A DNA stretch of 51,000 nucleotides, from contig RPFO01000085.1 in NCBI GenBank assembly GCA_009746045.1, forward strand, positions 569,439 through 620,438, written 5' to 3'. A model generated the notes under the pieces. It searched no databases, was not told where the DNA came from, and worked only from the letters and a program-made list of their open reading frames with translations. Made by a program: the position numbers and the translations under genes. This stretch comes from Mesostigma viride. Its lineage: Eukaryota; Streptophyta; Mesostigmatophyceae; Mesostigmatales; Mesostigmataceae. Below are positions 31,501-40,500 of this stretch, piece after piece (position 1 is the stretch's first letter; each line of letters begins with the position of its first letter).

Positions 31501-34500
31501 TCCTGCATCTGGTTGTTATGCTTTCACACGCACCGATCGCACAAAGTCTTGGACCTCTAGGCTCCACGCAGTGAAGTTGCGGTCGACCACCTGCAGGGTA
31601 GACCAGCCGCGCACAGCGATGCGGGGAGTGGGAGGACAAGCCGCGCACAGCGATGTGGGGAGTGGGGGGACCAGCCGCGCACAGCGATGTGGGGAGTGGG
31701 AGGGCCAGCCGCGCACAGCGATGTGGGGAGTGGGAGGAGAAGCCGCGCACAGCGATGTGGGGGGTGGGAGGACCAGCCGCGCACAGCGATGCAGGGGGTG
31801 GGAGGGCCAGCCGCGCACAGCCATGCAGGGGGTGGGAGGACCAGCCGCGCACAGCCATGCGGGGGGTGGGAGGGCCAGCCGCGCACAGCGATGTGGGGGG
31901 TGGGAGGACCAGCCGCGCACAGCGATGTGGGGGGTGGGAGGACCAGCCGCGCACAGCGATGTGGGGGGTGGGAGGACCAGCCGCGCACAGCGATGTGGGG
32001 TTGGGGGACCAGCCGCGCACAGCAATGCGGGGGTGGAGGACCAGCCGCGCACAGCGATGTGGGGAGTGGGAGGGCCAGCCGCGCACAGCGATGTGGGGGG
32101 TGGGAGGACCAGCCGCGCACAGCGATGTGGGGAGTGGGAGGGCCAGCCGCGCACAGCGATGTGGGGGGTGGGAGGGCCAGCCGCGCACAGCGATGCGGGG
32201 GGTGGGAGGGCCAGCCGCGCACAGCCATGCAGGGGTGGGAGGACCAGCCGCGCACAGCCATGCGGGGGGTGGGAGGGCCAGCCGCGCACAGCGATGTGGG
32301 GGGTGGGAGGACCAGCCGCGCACAGCGATGTGGGGGGTGGGAGGACCAGCCGCGCACAGCGATGTGGGGGTTGGGAGGACCAGCCGCGCACAGCGATGCG
32401 GGGGGTGGGAGGGCCAGCCGCGCACAGCCATGCAGGGGGTGGGAGGACAGCCGCGCACAGCCATGCGGGGGGTGGGAGGGCCAGCCGCGCACAGCGATGT
32501 GGGGGTGGGAGGACCAGCCGCGCACAGCGATGTGGGGGGGGAGGACCAGCCGCGCACAGCGATGTGGGGGGTGGGAGGACCAGCCGCGCACAGCGATGTG
32601 GGGGTTGGGGGACCAGCCGCGCACAGCAATGCGGGGGTGGGAGGACCAGCCGCGCACAGCGATGTGGGGAGTGGGAGGGCCAGCCGCGCACAGCGATGTG
32701 GGGGTGGGAGGACCAGCCGCGCACAGCGATGTGGGGGTGGGAGGGCCAGCCGCGCACAGCGATGTGGGGGTGGGAGGACCAGCCGCGCACAGCGATGCGG
32801 GGGGTGGGAGGGCAGCCGCGCACAGCCATGCAGGGGTGGGAGGACCAGCCGCGCACAGCCATGCGGGGGGTGGGAGGGCCAGCCGCGCACAGCGATGTGG
32901 GGGTGGGAGGACCAGCCGCGCACAGCGATGTGGGGGGTGGGAGGACCAGCCGCGCACAGCGATGTGGGGGGTGGGAGGACCAGCCGCGCACAGCGATGTG
33001 GGGGTTGGGGGGACCAGCCGCGCACAGCAATGCGGGGGGTGGGAGGACCAGCCGCGCACAGCGATGTGGGGAGTGGGAGGGCCAGCCGCGCACAGCGATG
33101 TGGGGGTGGGAGGGCCAGCCGCGCACAGCGATGTGGGGGGTGGGAGGGCCAGCCGCGCACAGCGATGTGGGGGTGGGAGGACCAGCCGCGCACAGCGATG
33201 CGGGGGTGGGAGGGCCAGCCGCGCACAGCCATGCAGGGGGTGGGAGGACCAGCCGCGCACAGCCATGCGGGGGGTGGGAGGGCCAGCCGCGCACAGCGAT
33301 GTGGGGGGTGGGAGGACCAGCCGCGCACAGCGATGTGGGGGGTGGGAGGACCAGCCGCGCACAGCGATGTGGGGAGTGGGAGGGCCAGCCGCGCACAGCG
33401 ATGTGGGGGGTGGGAGGACCAGCCGCGCACAGCGATGTGGGGAGTGGGAGGGCCAGCCGCGCACAGCGATGTGGGGGGTGGGAGGACCAGCCGCGCACAG
33501 CGATGTGGGGGTTGGGGGGACCAGCCGCGCACAGCAATGCGGGGGGTGGAGATGCAAGGTCATCAGCGCGAGGGTGTGTGAACCGTCGCAAGGTCATCAG
33601 CGCGAGGGTGTGTGAACCGTCGCAAGCTACGGATGCAAAGGGTGCCGAAGCAACGTGTTGCTACCTCAGTATCGAATGTGTGCATGTGTGAGAGAGCACG
33701 TGTGTGTGAGTGCGTGCACTCGAGGGAAGCAGGTTGTAGCGCACACATGAATGTCAGCAGCAGCACACGCACATGGGGTGCCATGCCACCTCATGGAGCA
33801 AGGCCCCGATGGGAGCGTGCGCGCAGGGTTGCTGAGGTAGAGATCGGTACAGACTCTGTCGCGTGCATGGCCCCGCCCATCACATGGAGGCGACCTGGCG
33901 CATGCAAAGAGGGCCTCAGCACCTGCCACATGGCCCGGCGCATGCTAAGGGGCACAAGCACCTGCCACATGGCCCGGCGCATGCTAAGGGGCACAAGCAC
34001 CTGCCACATGGCCCGGCGCATGCTAAGGGGCACAAGCGCCAGCCACATGGCCCGGCGCATGCTAAGGGGCACAAGCACCTGCCCCATGGCCCGGCGCATG
34101 CTAAGGGGCACAAGCACCTGCCCCATGGCCCGGCGCATGCTAAGGGGCACAAGCACCTGCCCCATGGCCCGGCGCATGCTAAGGGGCACAAGCAGCTGCC
34201 ACACGGCCCGGCGCATGCTAAGGAGCACAAGCACCTGCCCCATGGCCCGGCGCATGCTAAGGGGCACAAGCACCTGCCCCATGGCCCGGCGCATGCTAAG
34301 GGGCACAAGCACCTGCCCCATGGCCCGGCGCATGCTAAGGGGCACAAGCACCTGCCCCATGGCCCGGCGCATGCTAAGGGGCACAAGCACCTGCCCCATG
34401 CATGACCATATGTGAACGCATGGGCCCGCATGGCCAGGTGTGTGCATGGGCCCGCATTGGCAAGGGGGTCATGCTTACCCGGCGGATGGGAAATGACGCG

Positions 34501-37500
34501 GGCGGGAAGGAGTCCATGAGTACTTGTGCCGCCACATCCACATCGTTCGAGTCCACGCCGACACCTGGCGTGGACAAGGGGGGGAGACATTAAGCGGGGA
34601 TGTATGGCAGACGTTGGGAGAAGACAAGGGGAGGTGTGGGGAGGAGAGGTGTTTTTTCCTGGCTAGTCTGGCTGGTTGCCCAGACAGTTGAAAACCGAGA
34701 AACATCAGGCAGAGCCCCGAGATGGGAACTAAGGAGACCATCCACCCTACCCGCCATTAAACGCCACGAACCGCTACGAACCGCCACGAAACGTTGCTAC
34801 TCAGAACCACCTTCCACAAAACCACAAACCTGCTTGGGTGGCTGCCTTGCGGCCATTCACAGCCATGATTTAACGCTTGGTTGTGAGCGCTCCTACAGAA
34901 CTGTTTCGCAACTCCGGGGCTAGGCACCGGACGCAAAACCTGTGTATGCTCTGCGGAGGAATACACGCTAGCAGCACGTGAACTAGCCTCTGCTGCCATC
35001 GGTCATGCCCTGACTACGTACGAGACAGCACAAAGGATGCATGGTGAGAACACACAACAAGAATAAGCAGCCAAGGGGGGGCCAACCATGCGCCGCATTC
35101 ACACCAAAGATGGATGGCGCCGCATTCCCCCGCAAACACCGACTGCGCTGCAATCATCCCCACCCAAAAGGAGTGCACCGCGTTCATCCCCTCACACTGA
35201 TTGTGACGCACTCACCCCCAAACACTGACTGCGAGGCCCTGGACATGCGCATGTCGTTGAAGAGCCCGCAGCCCGACTCCCTGCAGGGTGGACGGTGAGC
35301 ATGAACAATTGCCACGGATTAGCGGGGTAAAAGATGGCCAGGCATTGGATGCTGCGGCCACGACGGCACTGCCAACCACGGTTGGGGCGGACAGCAGGTG
35401 GTGCATTGTACACCGGCAGAATGTGAAGCTGATGATGAGAGCAACACCAAGTGGGAGCAACGGGGCAGAAACAAACTGCAGCAGGATGGTGAAGCAACCA
35501 TGGTGATGGGGGTACTTCAGCCATGGTGATTAAATTATTTATGGTAAGCAAACACTAGACCAAAGACGTGCGGCGCCAGTATGTCCCTTCAGAGTCCTAA
35601 AACTGGAGGCAGCAGAGTTCTAAGCAGATATATGCAGCAACGACTATGGTGGGCACTGTTCGATGTCCTCACCAGCAATCATAGGGCAGATATATGCAGC
35701 AACGACTATGGTGGGCACTGTTAGATGTCCTCACCAGCAATCATAGGGCAGATATATGCAGCAACGACTATGGTGGGCACTGTTAGATGTCCTCACCAGC
35801 AATCATAGGGCAGATATATGCAGCAACGACTATGGTGGGCACTGTTCGATGTCCTCACCAGCAATCATAGGGCAGATATATGCAGCAACGACTATGGTGG
35901 GCACTGTTCGATGTCCTCACCAGCAATCATAGGGCAGATATATGCAGCAACGACTATGGTGGGCACTGTTAGATGTCCTCACCAGCAATCATAGGGCAGA
36001 TATATGCAGCCACGACTATGGTGGGCACTGTTCGATGTCCTCACCAGCAATCATAGGGCAGATATATGCAGCCACGACTATGGTGGGCACTGTTCGATGT
36101 CCTCACCAGCAATCATAGCAGATATATGCAGCAACAACTATGGTGGGCACTGTTCGATGTCCTCACCAGCAATCATAGCATATATATGCAGCAACGACTA
36201 TGGTGGGCACTGTTCGATGTCCTCACTAGCAATCATAGGGCAGATATATGCAGCCACGACTATGGTGGGCACTGTTACGCGTCCTCACCCAAAGCCATGC
36301 CACGCAAGTGTGTCGGGCACTGCTCACGCGTTGTCACCCAAAGCCATGCCACGCAAGTGTGTCGGGCACTGCTCACGCGTCCTCACCCAAAGCCATGCCA
36401 CGCAAGTGTGTCGGGCACTGCTCACGCGTCCTCACCCAACGCCATGCAACGCAAGTGTGTCGGGCACTGCTCACGCGTCCTCACCCAAAGCCATGCCACG
36501 CAAGTGTGTCGGGCACTGCTCACGCGTCCTCACCCAAAGCCATGCCACGCAAGTGTGTCGGGCACTGCTCACGCGTCCTCACCCAAAGTCATGCCACGCA
36601 AGTGTGTCGGGCACTGCTCACGCGTCCTCACCCAAAGCCATGCCACGCAAGTGTGTCGGGCACTGCTCACGCGTCCTCACCCAAAGCCATGCCACGCAAG
36701 TGTGTCGGGCACTGCTCACGCGTCCTCACCCAAAGCCATGCCACGCAAGTGTGTCGGGCACTGCTCACGCGTCCTCACCCAAAGCCATGCCACGCAAGTG
36801 TGTCGGGCACTGCTCACGCGTCCTCACCCAAAGCCATGCCACGCAAGTGTGTCGGGCACTGCTCACGCGTCCTCACCCAAAGCCATGCCACGCAAGTGTG
36901 TCGGGCACTGCTCACGCGTCCTCACCCAAAGCCATGCCACGCAAGTGTGTCGGGCACTGCTCACGCGTCCTCACCCAAAGCCATGCCACGCAAGTGTGTC
37001 GGGCACTGCTCACGCGTCCTCACCCAAAGCCATGCCACGCAAGTGTGTCGGGCACTGCTCACGCGTCCTCACCCAACGCCATGCCACGCAAGTGTGTCGG
37101 GCACTGCTCACGCGTCCTCACCCAAAGCCATGCCACGCAAGTGTGTCGGGCACTGCTCACGCGTCCTCACCCAAAGCCATGCCACGCAAGTGTGTCGGGC
37201 ACTGCTCACGCGTCCTCACCCAAAGCCATGCCACGCAAGTGTGTCGGGCACTGCTCACGCGTCCTCACCCAAAGCCATGCCACGCAAGTGTGTCGGGCAC
37301 TGCTCACGCGTCCTCACCCAAAGCCATGCCACGCAAGTGTGTCGGGCACTGCTCACGCGTCCTCACCCAAAGCCATGCCACGCAAGTGTGTCGGGCACTG
37401 CTCACGCGTCCTCACCCAACGCCATGCCACGCAAGTGTGTCGGGCACTGCTCACGCGTCCTCACCCAAAGCCATGCCACGCAAGTGTGTCGGGCACTGCT

Positions 37501-40500
37501 CACGCGTCCTCACCCAAAGCCATGCCACGCAAGTGTGTCGGGCACTGCTCACGCGTCCTCACCCAAAGCCATGCCACGCAAGTGTGTCGGGCACTGCTCA
37601 CGCGTCCTCACCCAAAGCCATGCCACGCAAGTGTGTCGGGCACTGCTCACGCGTCCTCACCCAAAGCCATGCCACGCAAGTGTGTCGGGCACTGCTCACG
37701 CGTCCTCACCCAAAGCCATGCCACGCAAGTGTGTCGGGCACTGCTCACGCGTCCTCACCCAAAGCCATGCCACGCAAGTGTGTCGGGCACTGCTCACGCG
37801 TCCTCACCCAAAGCCATGCCACGCAAGTTTGTCGGGCACTGCTCACGCGTCCTCACCCAACGCCATGCCACGCAAGTGTGTCGGGCACTGCTCACGCGTC
37901 CTCACCCAACGCCATGCCACGCAAGTGTGTCGGGCACTGCTCACGCGTCCTCACCCAAAGCCATGCCACGCAAGTGTGTCGGGCACTGCTCACGCGTCCT
38001 CACCCAAAGCCATGCCACGCAAGTGTGTCGGGCACTGCTCACGCGTCCTCACCCAAAGCCATGCCACGCAAGTGTGTCGGGCACTGCTCACGCGTCCTCA
38101 CCCAACGCCATGCCACGCAAGTGTGTCGGGCACTGCTCACGCGTCCTCACCCAAAGCCATGCCACGCAAGTGTGTCGGGCACTGCTCACGCGTCCTCACC
38201 CAAAGCCATGCCACGCAAGTGTGTCGGGCACTGCTCACGCGTCCTCACCCAAAGCCATGCCACGCAAGTGTGTCGGGCACTGTCCACACGTCCTCACCCA
38301 AAGCCATGCCACGCAAGTGTGTCGGGCACTGTTCACGCGTCCTCACCCAACGCCATGCCACGCAAGTGCGTCGGGCACTGCTCACGCGTCCTCACCCAAA
38401 GCCATGCCACGCAAGTGTGTCGGGCACTGTCCACGCGTCCTCACCCAAAGCCATGCCACGCAAGTGTGTCGGGCACTGCTCACGCGTCCTCACCCAAAGC
38501 CATGCCACGCAAGTGTGTCGGGCACTGTCCACGCGTCCTCACCCAAAGCCATGCCACGCAAGTGTGTCGGGCACTGCTCACGCGTCCTCACCCAACGCCA
38601 TGCCACGCAAGTGTGTCGGGCACGGCTCACGCGTCCTCACCCAAAGCCATGCCACGCAAGTGTGTCGGGCACTGCTCACGCGTCCTCACCCAAAGCCATG
38701 CCACGCAAGTGTGTCGGGCACTGTCCACGCGTCCTCACCCAACGCCATGCCACGCAAGTGTGTCGGGCACTGCTCACGCGTCCTCACCCACAGCCATGCC
38801 ACGCAAGTGTGTCGGGCACTGCTCACGCGTCCTCACCCAAAGCCATGCCGCGCAAGTGTGTCGGGCACTGTTCGCGCGTCCTCACCCAACGCCATGCCAC
38901 GCAAGTGTGTCGGGCACTGCTCACGCGTCCTCACCAAAAGTCGTGCAGCGTCAGTATGTTGGGCACCAGCGCCTGCGACACCTTGTCCAGCGGGAGGCGG
39001 CCCCCCCACCGGTCACCCCCTTTCTCCAGCGGCAGCGCGGGCGATACAAGATAGCTCAGGTGGAGCGGCTGCGCGCAGTGGGGGGGGAAGGGGAAGGGGA
39101 AAGGGGGGCCGTATCAAGGAGACAACCAGCGCAGGCCAGAAATAGGGGGCCCATATTTGCAAGCGCATGGGCGCATTGTTGGGGGTGGGGGCAAGAGCAG
39201 CATATGTGCAAGCGCATGGGTGCATTGTTGGGGGTGGGCGCAAGAGCAGCATATGTGCAAGCGCATGGGCGCATTGTTGGGGGTGGGGGCAAGAGCAGCA
39301 TATGTGCAAGCGCATGGGTGCATTGTTGGGGGTGGGGGCAAGAGCAGCATATGTGCAAGCGCATGGGCGCATTGTTGGGGGTGGGGGCAACAGCAGCATA
39401 TGTGCAAGCGCATGGGTGCATTGTTGGGGGTGGGGGCAAGAGCAGCATATGTGCAAGCGCATGGGCGCATTGTTGGGGGTGGGGACAAGAGCAGCATATG
39501 TGCAAGCGCATGGGCGCATTGTTGGGGGTGGGGGCAAGAGCAGCATATGTGCAAGCGCATGGGCGCATTGTTGGGGGTGGGGACAAGAGCAGCATATGTG
39601 CAAGCGCATGGGCGCATTGTTGGGGGTGGGGGCAAGAGCAGCATGTGCAGAAGCGCACGGGCGCATTGTTGGGGGGGGGGGGAGCAGAAAAATGGTTCCG
39701 ACAGGGCACCCTGGGAGTGCCAGGGATGACGTAGCACTATCCAGAACCGAAGCAACAGCGAGAATCCAGTACTACCCCATCGCGTAAACAAACCCAAAAG
39801 TCAAAGCCCATGCAGTGTGCTTGCCAGGCTCCCTGTTCACTAGCGGCTTTGCATCAACCGGTACTTTGTATAGACCAGTGCTTCGTATAGACCGGTGATT
39901 TGTGCAGGCCGCTCATCGCATAGGCTGGCTCTTTGGACATGCTTCTCTACGTTGCCACAAACATGCTCAGAATCCGCCCTAACCTTTAATCCCCACATGC
40001 ATTGTCTCCACCCACCTGGTGCAGGTCGCCCACCAGGTTGAGCACGACCCGCACCATGACGGCGCGCACCCAGCTGATGGAGGGGGGGGGGATGGGGAAA
40101 ATCACGTAGGGAGGTTGATGCATGGGTGGGCATGCAAGGGGCAAGTCATGAGGTTAAGTTCAGCGTGGCAATGGGGCCAAGCTCCTTCATCTGACGGAGG
40201 AATTACTTATTTAAAAAATGCAGCAAAATAGTCTATGAACATCGTCACGGCCGCAACGTGGCCACGAAAGCGATTAGGCAAGGTCATGGTATACTACAGA
40301 AAGTTTTACTAGCGCTAGTCATGCTTCTATAACACGCCGTTCTAAAAAATAAATAAATTGAAACTATCTGGGTCATTAAACTTCTCCACCGCCGTGCAGC
40401 TTCCCACACGCGCCTCATCCTATTTAAAGGAAATTTACAGCTAATCCCCATGCCTCCCATTCTATCACCCGCACGTGCGTCCCCGCTCACCCATCCGAAT

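Noticed and set aside
31454-33691. Six overlapping frames of 640-740 codons on both strands
   Set aside because: Produced by the GC-rich 34-bp satellite; all frames equally open, so no coding signal.
36004-39734. Open frames of 965-1222 codons in all plus phases
   Set aside because: A 49-bp repeat without stops reads open in every phase. The array is intronic and antisense to the nuclease gene.
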